Part shown: piece by piece, positions 1 to 7,747 of the stretch
Position numbering within the stretch: position 1 is the stretch's first letter
Layout: every line of letters starts with the position of its first letter
NCBI GenBank assembly: GCA_947259485.1
Contig: CAMYLU010000023.1
Coordinates: 1 to 50,721, forward strand
DNA: 50,721 nt
Direction: 5' to 3'
Source: an uncultured Gammaproteobacteria bacterium
Lineage (GTDB): Bacteria > Pseudomonadota > Gammaproteobacteria > GCA-001735895
The notes under the pieces: generated by a model
Database searches by the model: none
Told to the model about the DNA's origin: nothing
Seen by the model: only the letters and a program-made list of their open reading frames with translations
Program-made: the position numbers and the translations under genes

Positions 1-1
1 T

Positions 2-331
2 GAAGTTGATCCACGCCCGGTGACGACGGGTGCATTTGTAACATCTCTTAATGATGTCATCGATAGCCAAGGCAAAAGAAATGCATTACTTCAAATGCAG
101 GTACCTGAAGTCGTATTAATTTTGCTATTTATTGTCTTTATTTCGTCTGGTGGAATAATGGGGTACTCCGCAGGTCTGAGCGGCAAGCGTATGTTTGCGC
201 CCATAGCGCTGGTTTCTTTATTAATTACACTGATTGTCTTTATCATAATTGATCTGGATCGGCCGAAGCGCGGACTTATACAGGTAAACCAAAGTGTAAT
301 GATCGAGTTGCTAAATAATGTCAAAAATTGA
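2..331 (+). CDS. C-terminal part of a DUF4239-like membrane protein (5' end outside window)
   Basis: The frame is open from the first bases, so the gene starts upstream of the window; the GTG at 20 is probably only an internal valine codon. The visible 109 residues contain two hydrophobic segments (around LILLFIVFISSGGIMGY and IALVSLLITLIVFIII) followed by a DLDRPKRGLI motif and a short polar tail. This two-helix plus D-x-D-R-P-x-x-G ending resembles the C-terminus of DUF4239 (bestrophin-like) membrane proteins, whose function is not established. The family call rests on memory of that motif. No clear terminator follows; the 239 bases up to the next gene show nothing I can assign. Confidence 0.55.
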   Translation, partial: EVDPRPVTTGAFVTSLNDVIDSQGKRNALLQMQVPEVVLILLFIVFISSGGIMGYSAGLSGKRMFAPIALVSLLITLIVFIIIDLDRPKRGLIQVNQSVMIELLNNVKN

Positions 332-570
332 TCCCCAAGCATAAACGAGCAGTTTAAGTCGAGTTATTCACTTCATTAGGACCGCCTGCCATGGTGCTCA
401 AGGTGGACAAACCTTTCGGGGTGATACTTATTTTCCTGCAAAGCTGACGCTCAGATGAAATAGCTGGGCTTCTCGAAACGGCCAGGTTCCGACACTCAGT
501 CAAGGATTTTATATAGCTGGTTAGAGGAAACCGTCCCCTTTACATCATTCGCAATCCCTTTCCGGAAGGG

Positions 571-1197
571 CTATTTTTTCTTGGCCGTCGATTTTTTTAC
601 CGTCGCCTTTTTCACCGCTTTTTTAGGAGCAGTCTTTTTCTTTGCTGCGGCCTTCTTTTTCACTGCGACTTTCTTTTTAGCCGGCGCTTTCTTTTTAATT
701 GCCGGCTTCTTTTTTACTGCAACCTTCTTCTTTACTGCCGTTTTTTTCTTCGCGGGCGCTTTTTTCTTGGCGCCTGATTTCTTTTTAGTTGCCGATGTAC
801 CTGCTTCCGCCATTTTCATTGCGGATTCCTGCAGTTGATTGAATCTAGCGGTAATACCTTGCATCATTTCTTCTGCTGCATCTTCCACCTCACCTATTAG
901 TTTATGAAAGGTCTCGGTCAAATGCGTTTCGGCGATCGATTCCATTACCGATTCGCTGGTATCGGAGGCAGTTTCCATGATTTTTTTTGTAGCACTGCTT
1001 GTCGCTTCCGCCGCTTTTTTACTTGCGGTTTGAGCCCTTTTGGACACAACATCGAAGCTCTCCTGCATTTCCCGCAGAACAACTTCTCTCGCTTTGTAGA
1101 TCTCATCGGTTATCGTTGACGCGGTAGAGCTGACACTGCTTTTCACTTTATTGGAGCTCGACGCGCCGGTTTTTGATTTTTTACCTTTACTGACCAT
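571..1197 (-). CDS. phasin-like / histone H1-like protein with lysine-alanine repeat tail
   Basis: The 208-residue protein has two parts. Residues about 25-130 are predicted amphipathic helix, rich in Ala, Ser, Glu and Thr, like phasins and apolipoprotein-like proteins. Residues 137-208 are about 13 tandem units of the form xAxKKK, a strongly basic tail like that of histone H1-like proteins and of PhaF, the nucleoid-binding phasin of Pseudomonas. A role linking polyhydroxyalkanoate granules or another surface to DNA is an inference; no pha gene is nearby. The ATG at 1197 has a GGAG eight bases upstream, and a good sigma70-type promoter precedes it. The repeat tail is also an 18-bp tandem repeat in DNA and may vary in length between strains. 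Confidence 0.75.
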   Translation of the reverse strand: MVSKGKKSKTGASSSNKVKSSVSSTASTITDEIYKAREVVLREMQESFDVVSKRAQTASKKAAEATSSATKKIMETASDTSESVMESIAETHLTETFHKLIGEVEDAAEEMMQGITARFNQLQESAMKMAEAGTSATKKKSGAKKKAPAKKKTAVKKKVAVKKKPAIKKKAPAKKKVAVKKKAAAKKKTAPKKAVKKATVKKSTAKKK

Positions 1198-1231
1198 TTT
1201 GTGGTCTCCAGTGGCTGGGAAATATCAACGG

Positions 1232-1260
1232 AAAGTATGATGCAAAAGCCCTAAAGTCAA
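1232..1260 (-). promoter_or_regulatory. sigma70-type promoter of the phasin/H1-like gene
   Basis: On the minus strand TTGACT (1260-1255) and TACTTT (1237-1232) are separated by exactly 17 bases. The start codon lies 34 bases below the -10 hexamer, giving a leader of about 28 bases with a GGAG Shine-Dalgarno. Assignment is by consensus match only. Confidence 0.6.
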
Positions 1261-1446
1261 CAAGTGTATTTTGAGGAGTATAGGATTTATAAAAGCCCTA
1301 TTTCTATAAAACAATTTACGAAATTTTATCCGACAATTTATATCTGAGGGTCTCCTTAGGGTCGTTTTTGGACTCTGAAGCTTAATATTCGAGCGCCTGC
1401 TTTTATTCGGAATCGGCAGGAGTGTATGGTTTTCCGTGGATAGATA

Positions 1447-2163
1447 TCAGGCTAGCGTGATATAGATCATGCGCAGTGCCAACAGCGTCAGCGCCCACTT
1501 AAGTGCCTTGCGAAACACGTCTTCTGGAATTTTATAGCGGATATGGGTGCCGAGCAGGGCGCCGGCGACTACGGCAACTGACATTCCGATAATAATTTGC
1601 CAGTAGCTGATGAAGGAAAAACCCAGCAGGGCGAACAACATGATTTTTATCAGGTGGGTGAAAGTCATCATAAAGGCGGCGGTAACAACCAGTGCATCGC
1701 GTTGCAAACCTTTGCGCAACAATGCGGCCTGGCCCAATGGGCCGGTTGCCCCAACCATCATGCTCAATCCGGTCTGTACTGCGCCGATGAGCAAAAATTC
1801 ACCCTTTACTGGTTTTTTAAACTCCAGTTTGGGTCCCCAGACTGTGAACAGGATGTAGGCCGCGATAATTAACGGTGTATATTCAAGATTGATTTCCTGC
1901 GTGATTCCCGCGGCGATGAGGCCACCGATGATCGAGCCCGAGATAAATGCGAGTACGAATTCCCAACGTAGAAATCGCAGGCCGAAAAAAGCACGACTAG
2001 AATTGGAAAACAGCTGTACGATCCCGTGAACAGGCACGATAGCCGCTGCTGGCAAAAAACCCGGCATGAATGCAATCAGCATCATGCCACCGCCAATACC
2101 CGTGATTGCGGTCAACGTCGATGTGCCGAACGCTAATATTACCAACAGGATTTCGTTTGTCAT
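1447..2163 (-). CDS. TauE/SafE family sulfite exporter-like membrane protein
   Basis: This 238-residue protein is almost wholly hydrophobic, with about seven or eight membrane segments and the Gly-rich start LAFGTSTLTAITGIGGG typical of the TauE/SafE (former DUF81) family. A second family-like Gly/Pro turn, GATGPLGQAALLRKG, lies near residue 140. Family members export sulfite, sulfoacetate or other organic anions; the substrate here cannot be told from sequence or neighbours. The ATG at 2163 has no close Shine-Dalgarno (a GGAG lies about 15 bases upstream), so translation may be weak. The gene is monocistronic as far as I can see. Confidence 0.85.
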   Translation of the reverse strand: MTNEILLVILAFGTSTLTAITGIGGGMMLIAFMPGFLPAAAIVPVHGIVQLFSNSSRAFFGLRFLRWEFVLAFISGSIIGGLIAAGITQEINLEYTPLIIAAYILFTVWGPKLEFKKPVKGEFLLIGAVQTGLSMMVGATGPLGQAALLRKGLQRDALVVTAAFMMTFTHLIKIMLFALLGFSFISYWQIIIGMSVAVVAGALLGTHIRYKIPEDVFRKALKWALTLLALRMIYITLA

Positions 2164-2278
2164 TAGCGTGTAAATTTACTCCGCTATGATGGCGTGGGCT
2201 GACGATGATTCCTGAGCGCGGATCCGGGACGGAGCCGAAGGAGAATGAAGCGGCCTAAACGACCGCAAGCAGTAATTT

Positions 2279-2467
2279 CTAGTTATACCCCAGAATCACA
2301 ACTTGCTCGACGCCGTCTTCATCGGCTTTGTCACGTTCGATGTCCTCTAACCCATGCTGTTCCTTGTTCACGTATCGGGGATCGCCGTAATAGGAGTTGT
2401 CCGGGGACCTGGCCCAGGGTGACGAAATCAGTGATTCGAATTGGGGTGCCCGTGTTTTCTTGCCCAT
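2279..2467 (-). CDS. small hypothetical protein, 62 aa
   Basis: I do not recognise this protein. The open frame is longer, but the ATG at 2467 has AGGA five bases upstream, so I take a 62-residue product starting MGKKTRAPQFESL. It is polar and charged, with an acidic C-terminal half (many Asp and Glu) and no membrane segment or signal peptide. It lies 113 bases downstream of dinB on the same strand and may be its distal partner or have its own promoter. The case for a real gene is the Shine-Dalgarno, the protein-like composition and the lack of a competing gene on the other strand; no homology is claimed. Confidence 0.5.
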   Translation of the reverse strand: MGKKTRAPQFESLISSPWARSPDNSYYGDPRYVNKEQHGLEDIERDKADEDGVEQVVILGYN

Positions 2468-2580
2468 GTGTCCTGACCCTGTGCTCAATAAGTTAGCAGC
2501 GTTTATTCTTAACTTACATTTGAATGCGATCATAACTATCTGATAAATAAAAACAAGAGTAAATATTTTTGTTTTCGATC

Positions 2581-3657
2581 TCAATCTTCAAACAGGTCCA
2601 TCTGGCCACTGCTGTCGGTCAGGTCGAGCAGGCGTACCCCGATGCCCAGCAAACGCACCGGGGCTTTGCCACGCAGCCAGGCTTCTTCGCATAGCATCGC
2701 GTAGTCGGTGTAGTTAGGCCCGGTCAGCTGCCGTTCTATCGTGGTTTGATTGAAGTCGAAAAATTTCATCTTGAGGAAGCAATTCTGAATGCGGTAATCC
2801 TCGTCGAGGCGCTCCAGCCGTGGCCGCAGTGATTCGATCAGGGCGGGTATCCTGTTCTGGCAGCTTTCAAGATCGGGCAGGTCTTCGTCATAGGTGTGTT
2901 CGACACTGACCGATTTTCGTCTCCATTCCGAAACCACCGGGCGATTGTCGATTCCATGTGCGAGCTTATGGATATGTTCGCCGAACTGGCCGAACTCCTG
3001 CACAAACTGGAAGACATCGTATGCGCGCACATCTCCGCAGGTTTTAATGCCCTTTTGTTCGAGTCGCTGAGCGGTAACCTTGCCGACACCCCAGATTCGA
3101 CTGACGGGCAGCTGGTAAAGAAAATCGTCGACCTGGTCCGGGGTGACCACGTACTGACCGTTGGGCTTGTTCAGGTCGCTCGCGACCTTGGCGATAAACT
3201 TGTTGGATGCGATACCGGCCGAGACAGTAATACCGATGACTGCCGCGATACGTCCCCGAATTTCCTGCGCTATCAGGGTGGCACTGCCACGGCAGCGCGG
3301 ACAATCAGAGACATCAAGAAATGCTTCATCGAGAGATAATGGCTCGATCAGATCGGTATACTCGGCGAAGATTTCGTGCATCTGGCGGGAAGCTTCCCGA
3401 TACACTGACATGCGCCCGGGAATCAGGATCAGTTGCGGGCAGCGTTTAATCGCGGTCGCACTCGCCATGGCTGAATGTATCCCGAACTTGCGCGCCTCGT
3501 AGCTTGCGGTCGCAATAACGCCACGTCGTGTCGCGCTGCCACCAACCGCAATCGGTTTACCTTTGAGCGCCGGATTGTCGCGTATTTCGACCGCGGCATA
3601 AAAGCAGTCCGCATCGATATGGATGATTTTACGACTGGTTTGCGGAATAAAATTCAC
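2581..3657 (-). CDS. dinB: DNA polymerase IV (Y-family translesion polymerase)
   Basis: Error-prone Y-family polymerase that extends past lesions and stalled ends. The 358-residue length is typical. Visible features are the palm motif IIHIDADCFYAAVE (first catalytic Asp), the second acidic pair in PLSLDEAFLDVS, the helix-hairpin-helix region around LPVSRIWGVGKVTA, the little-finger domain, and a C-terminal QMDLFED that matches the beta-clamp-binding peptide. The start is GTG at 3657 with no obvious Shine-Dalgarno; no ATG fits better. I see no LexA-like box in the 66 bases to the divergent AlaX gene, so SOS control is not supported here. Confidence 0.95.
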   Translation of the reverse strand: MNFIPQTSRKIIHIDADCFYAAVEIRDNPALKGKPIAVGGSATRRGVIATASYEARKFGIHSAMASATAIKRCPQLILIPGRMSVYREASRQMHEIFAEYTDLIEPLSLDEAFLDVSDCPRCRGSATLIAQEIRGRIAAVIGITVSAGIASNKFIAKVASDLNKPNGQYVVTPDQVDDFLYQLPVSRIWGVGKVTAQRLEQKGIKTCGDVRAYDVFQFVQEFGQFGEHIHKLAHGIDNRPVVSEWRRKSVSVEHTYDEDLPDLESCQNRIPALIESLRPRLERLDEDYRIQNCFLKMKFFDFNQTTIERQLTGPNYTDYAMLCEEAWLRGKAPVRLLGIGVRLLDLTDSSGQMDLFED

Positions 3658-3723
3658 GGGTTATTGACTTGCTTCGCAGTTCCGGGTGGGTAAAAATCAT
3701 CGCATAACTGGCAGGGCTCAACG

Positions 3724-4437
3724 ATGACCGAAAAAGTATTTTATCAAGACAGCTATCAGAAGACACTCGGTAGCGAGGTAGTAGAGGTTCTCGACAACGG
3801 CGTAATACTCGCTGCAACGATTTTTTATCCACTTGGCGGTGGTCAGCCTGGTGACACCGGTCGCCTGACGATAAACACGCGCGATTATCGGGTTGTCGAT
3901 ACCCGCTATGCCGATAATCGCCATAATATTGTCCATATTCTCGAAGACGACGACTTAAGTGCGATACAAGTCGATGATAAGGTCGATATGGAAATTGACT
4001 GGCAACGGCGACATCGCCTGATGCGCATGCATACCAGCATGCACCTGGTGTGCTCGCTGATTAGTGCCCAGGCTACCGGTGGTGCCGTCGGTGAAACCGA
4101 GAGCAGGCTCGATTTCGATCTGCAGGGAGAGGTCGTTGACAAGGAACAGCTTACCACCGATCTGAACGCGCTGATCGACAAGGCAATACCGGTTACCATT
4201 GGCGCGATAACCGATGCGGAACTCGATCAAAAGCCCGAGCTGGTGCGGACCATGTCGGTACAACCGCCGAGGGGACACGGAACGGTGCGCACCATTACAA
4301 TCGAGAATACCGACTACCAGCCCTGTGGTGGCACCCATGTGCGCAATACCGCCGAGATTGGCGAGCTTGTCGTCACCGGTCTTAAGAACAAGGGCAGGCA
4401 GAACAAGCGCATCAGCCTTGCCCTGGTTGAACCCTAG
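3724..4437 (+). CDS. alanyl-tRNA editing protein, AlaX type
   Basis: Stand-alone editing domain that deacylates Ser-tRNA(Ala) or Gly-tRNA(Ala). The 237 residues contain the N-terminal AlaRS-like beta barrel (FYPLGGGQPGDTG) and the zinc-binding signature of the class II editing fold: H103-x3-H107 in MHTSMHLV, and PCGGTHV near residue 200 giving Cys and His. It lacks the aminoacylation domain, so it acts only in trans. The ATG at 3724 follows an AGGG about ten bases upstream. It is divergent from dinB and lies 102 bases upstream of the ChaN-like gene on the same strand; a functional link with ChaN is not evident. Confidence 0.9.
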   Translation: MTEKVFYQDSYQKTLGSEVVEVLDNGVILAATIFYPLGGGQPGDTGRLTINTRDYRVVDTRYADNRHNIVHILEDDDLSAIQVDDKVDMEIDWQRRHRLMRMHTSMHLVCSLISAQATGGAVGETESRLDFDLQGEVVDKEQLTTDLNALIDKAIPVTIGAITDAELDQKPELVRTMSVQPPRGHGTVRTITIENTDYQPCGGTHVRNTAEIGELVVTGLKNKGRQNKRISLALVEP

Positions 4438-4539
4438 GGCTGACCTGCTTGTCGAAGGAAAGGCGACTGATCCCGGCCAAGTGTTTAAACGTATTAACTG
4501 CACCAACTATTTGGCCAAAGCCCCAGGGGTATTAACTCG

Positions 4540-5757
4540 ATGATTATCATTGCAAGGATCTGCCTTGTTTCAACCTGCCTGTTGCTGTCTTTTTTCAGCC
4601 CGGCCCAGGCCAGCGAAACCGCCGGCAGCTGTGATCATCATGTCGCACAGTGGCTCGATCCCGCCAGTGGCGAAACCCTGGCAGGCGAGCAGGTTTTCAA
4701 AAAACTCGAGCGCTCGCGCATTGTTTTGTTGGGTGAATCCCACACCAGCATGGCGCATCATCGTTGGCAGCATTACATGCTTTCGGCATTGCATTCACGT
4801 AATACCAACATGATGGTCGGCCTTGAAATGATGCCGCGCAGCAAGCAACCGGTGCTCGATGCCTGGAGTACGGGCGAGCTGACCGAAAAGGAATTCCTCG
4901 AGCAGTCCGAATGGCAAAAGGTCTGGGGCTACGATGCCGGATTTTACCTGCCATTGCTGCATTTCGCGCGTCTAAATCGCCTGCCGACGGTCGCCCTGAA
5001 TATCGATCGCGAACTGGTGTCGCAGGTTGGCGAGAAAGGCTGGCAGGCGCTTACCCAGGAGCAGCGCATGGGCCTGTCGGACCCGGCACCGGCCAGCGAT
5101 GACTACCGTAACTCGCTGGCGGAATTATATGCCTACAAACTAAGCATGGGTGACGGGGCCGAAGACGATAAAACGGCCGAGCCGGACCTTGACGAGGTTT
5201 TGCGTAGCGACGCGTTTTCGTATTTTGTCGAGGCGCAACTGACCTGGGATCGCGCCATGGCTGAAGCGCTGGCCGTGGCTCACCGGCGCGACCCGACTGC
5301 AATCGTGGTCGGAATAATTGGCCGGGGTCATCTCGAGTATGGCTATGGCATTCCCAACCAGCTTGCCGACATGGGTATCGATGATGTCGACGTGCTGTTA
5401 CCGATAGATTCGGATGATCAATGTGATCCGCTACCTGCAGAATTAGCCACCGCGGTGTTCGTTGTTGACGCGGAAATCGGGGCGGCTGCTCCGCCACGGC
5501 CGCTGCTGGGTGTCATGATTGAAAGCGGCGATGAAGGGGTGCGCGTTATGCAGGTAGTTGCCGACAGTGTCGCTGCCAGAAGCGGGATTGTTGAAGGCGA
5601 TGTCATTCAATCGGCCGCGGGTTTTAAAACGGTGACAAATTCAGCGCTGATCGAGATTATTCAGCGCCAGGCACCGGGCACCTGGCTGCCGCTGCAAATT
5701 TTACGCGGTGATAAGTCGATCGAGCTACAGGCCAGGTTTCCACAAAGCTTTGAGTAA
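4540..5757 (+). CDS. ChaN/DUF399 family protein with C-terminal PDZ domain
   Basis: The 405-residue protein starts with a cleavable signal peptide (hydrophobic 3-20, AQA cleavage near residue 24); there is no lipobox, so unlike typical ChaN it is probably soluble and periplasmic. Residues about 45-290 match the ChaN (DUF399) fold: LLGESHTS at 63-70 and GRGHLEYGYGIP near 265. ChaN family members bind haem and are iron-regulated in Campylobacter. Residues about 320-400 form a PDZ domain (PLLGVMIESG, then ARSGIVEGDVI), a peptide-binding module often paired with proteases. The M1 peptidase gene starts four bases after its stop, so the two are co-translated and probably work together. Haem binding is known for the family, not shown here. 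Confidence 0.85.
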   Translation: MIIIARICLVSTCLLLSFFSPAQASETAGSCDHHVAQWLDPASGETLAGEQVFKKLERSRIVLLGESHTSMAHHRWQHYMLSALHSRNTNMMVGLEMMPRSKQPVLDAWSTGELTEKEFLEQSEWQKVWGYDAGFYLPLLHFARLNRLPTVALNIDRELVSQVGEKGWQALTQEQRMGLSDPAPASDDYRNSLAELYAYKLSMGDGAEDDKTAEPDLDEVLRSDAFSYFVEAQLTWDRAMAEALAVAHRRDPTAIVVGIIGRGHLEYGYGIPNQLADMGIDDVDVLLPIDSDDQCDPLPAELATAVFVVDAEIGAAAPPRPLLGVMIESGDEGVRVMQVVADSVAARSGIVEGDVIQSAAGFKTVTNSALIEIIQRQAPGTWLPLQILRGDKSIELQARFPQSFE

Positions 5758-5761
5758 AAAT

Positions 5762-7747
5762 ATGCGATGCATTCTCGCCGCATTGTTTTGTTTTGCGAGC
5801 GCGCAACAGTTGGCACAGGCCTCGAGCCCGGTGGTTGAGCACTCCATCGAAGTTGTGCTGAAAACCGATACCGCAGAAATACTGATTAAAGACAGGCTGC
5901 GGGTTAGTGGACGTGAACGCTACCAGTTTCACCTTGCCGCCTGGCTCGGTGTTGAAAGCCTGTTACTCGACGGACAGGAAGTAAGGCCACTTGTGCAAGG
6001 CGCGGAGTACTGGCTGGCACTTCCGGATAGCAATCTACACGAGCTTCAATTTACCCTGCGCGGTGAAGTTCCGTCACGGGATTCTCAACAGAGTTCCTGG
6101 CCAGCTATGCTCAGCAGCAGCGGTGACGATGGTTTTTTCCTGCCGGGATACGATGCCTGGATTCCCCGGGATGAGGGCGGTCGCATAAGCTACCGTCTCA
6201 GCGTAACGGTTCCGCTCGGGCAGCGTGCGGTCGCCACCGGAAAGCTGGTTAGCGAGCAATTAACTGAAGACGTTTACATATCGACCTTTGAATCGCTAAA
6301 TCCGGGCGAGCCACCGTCACTATTTGTCGGGCCGTACCAGGTGATGGAACGGCTTGGCAACGGACTGCGCTTACGCACCTATTTTCACCGGGATCTCGTC
6401 CCACTGGCCGAAACCTACCTTGAGGCTGCCGATAGCTATATCCAGCGCTACCAGCAAAGTATCGGTGACTATCCATATTCCGACTTCCATGTTATTTCGG
6501 CGCCGATACCGGTGGGCCTGGGGTTTCCTAATCTTACCTACGTCGGGCGCCAGGTGATCCCGTTGCCGTTCATGCGCACGCGATCGCTGGCGCACGAGGT
6601 GTTGCATAACTGGTGGGGGAACGCGGTATCTGTCGATTACGCCAGCGGCAACTGGGCGGAAGGTTTGACCACTTATCTCGCCGATTACGCACTCGCTGCT
6701 GACCAGGGCAGGGAGGCGGCGCAGTCCATGCGTATAAAATGGTTGCGCGATTATGCAGCCCTGCCCACCGAACGTGACCAGCCGGTGACAGCCTTTACCT
6801 CGAAGCAGCACCAGGCGGCCCAGGTGATTGGATATAACAAGGTTGCCTTTATTTTTCACATGCTGACACGGGAAATAGGCCAGGCCGCGTTTAACCATGG
6901 CTTGCGTGGCTTCTGGCAAAAGCACAAACACGAAACTGCCAGCTGGCGGGATTTACAGGTCGCCTTCGAGCGTGCAGCGGGGCAGGATCTCGACTGGTTC
7001 TTCGCGCAATGGCTGTTGCGTTCCGGAGCGCCTCGACTGAGTCTCGGTGCGCATAGTGTCGACCAGGATGAGGCTGGTTTCCGCACCCGGGTCGAGATTC
7101 TACAGCCGGTTACCGGCTATCGCTTCCAGCTACCCGTGTCGCTGACAACGGTCGACGGTACCCGGCAATATGACATAACCATCGACGATACTTTAACTCG
7201 ACTCGAGTTTGTTACACCGACAAAACCACTCTATTTCCAGGCCGATCCCGGTAGCGATGTGTTTCGGCGCCTGCATCGAAACGAGACACCGCCGATCCTG
7301 CGAGACGTGACGCTGGATCCCGAGACCCGCACTCTGGTCGCGTCCAACGATGCTGAATTTACCGCGGCTGCACGAAACCTGGCGTCAAGGTTAATGGATA
7401 CGCAGCCGCGGTTTGATAACCTGGCCGCAGCGCAACAACCGGGCAACTCGCTGTTGCTCATCACCACCAACGAGCGGTTGAACGAAGATTTGAAGCTGCT
7501 GGGACTGAAGCGTCCATCCGCATTGCCGAAGGTGGCCTATTCTGCCGAGGTCTGGACCACGCGCCGTGCTGACGGGGCGGCGGTACTGGTGGTGTCGGCC
7601 GCGAATGCAGAAGACCTGCAATTACTACTACGTCCCCTGCCTCACTATGGTGGTCAGAGCTACGTGTTGTTCGAAGCCGGCCGCGCACTTAGTCGGGGAA
7701 TCTGGCCTATTGCCCGAGGTGCCTTATTTCGCGATCTGAATACCTAG
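5762..7747 (+). CDS. secreted M1-family metallopeptidase
   Basis: Zinc aminopeptidase-like protein of 661 residues from the ATG at 5762; this start gives a clean signal peptide (MRCILAALFCFASAQ, cleavage after AQA), while the earlier in-frame start lies inside the ChaN gene. The gluzincin motif HEVLHNWWGN begins at H278, with the third zinc ligand Glu in NWAEGLTTYLADY 17 residues on. The N-terminal region is the M1 beta-saddle; the part after about residue 430 is a beta-rich domain plus an unassigned tail. The GxMEN exopeptidase motif is not obvious: the equivalent stretch reads VGLGFPNLTYVGR, so substrate recognition may differ. It is coupled to the PDZ-bearing ChaN protein and ends overlapping the convergent Rieske gene by four bases. 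Confidence 0.88.
   Translation: MRCILAALFCFASAQQLAQASSPVVEHSIEVVLKTDTAEILIKDRLRVSGRERYQFHLAAWLGVESLLLDGQEVRPLVQGAEYWLALPDSNLHELQFTLRGEVPSRDSQQSSWPAMLSSSGDDGFFLPGYDAWIPRDEGGRISYRLSVTVPLGQRAVATGKLVSEQLTEDVYISTFESLNPGEPPSLFVGPYQVMERLGNGLRLRTYFHRDLVPLAETYLEAADSYIQRYQQSIGDYPYSDFHVISAPIPVGLGFPNLTYVGRQVIPLPFMRTRSLAHEVLHNWWGNAVSVDYASGNWAEGLTTYLADYALAADQGREAAQSMRIKWLRDYAALPTERDQPVTAFTSKQHQAAQVIGYNKVAFIFHMLTREIGQAAFNHGLRGFWQKHKHETASWRDLQVAFERAAGQDLDWFFAQWLLRSGAPRLSLGAHSVDQDEAGFRTRVEILQPVTGYRFQLPVSLTTVDGTRQYDITIDDTLTRLEFVTPTKPLYFQADPGSDVFRRLHRNETPPILRDVTLDPETRTLVASNDAEFTAAARNLASRLMDTQPRFDNLAAAQQPGNSLLLITTNERLNEDLKLLGLKRPSALPKVAYSAEVWTTRRADGAAVLVVSAANAEDLQLLLRPLPHYGGQSYVLFEAGRALSRGIWPIARGALFRDLNT

Noticed and set aside
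552-570. Possible terminator CCCTT...AAGGG below the phasin/H1-like gene
   Set aside because: The stem is only five base pairs and no T-run follows on the minus strand.
600-790. Regular repeats that could suggest a CRISPR array or minisatellite
   Set aside because: The period is 18 bases, in phase with codons and translating to xAxKKK units; there are no spacers.
581-838. Plus-strand open frame of 85 codons rich in Phe and Ala
   Set aside because: It is the antisense of the lysine-repeat tail of the phasin/H1-like gene (AAA codons read as TTT) and has no ribosome site.
2245-2496. Plus-strand open frame of 83 codons, Arg- and Cys-rich
   Set aside because: It has a non-protein-like composition and overlaps the better-supported 62-residue gene on the other strand.
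4535-4555. Fur-box-like palindrome ATGATTATCAT over the ChaN start codon
   Set aside because: It matches only about 9 of 14 positions of the 7-1-7 Fur model and overlaps the coding start, so chance is likely; iron control of ChaN is left open.
5708-5761. Earlier in-frame start for the M1 peptidase
   Set aside because: It falls within the ChaN coding sequence and would bury the signal peptide; the ATG at 5762 gives a proper one.
7050-7747. C-terminal part of the M1 peptidase as a separate fused domain
   Set aside because: It is beta-rich then mixed, but I could not recognise a defined domain and M1 proteins of this length often carry such tails.
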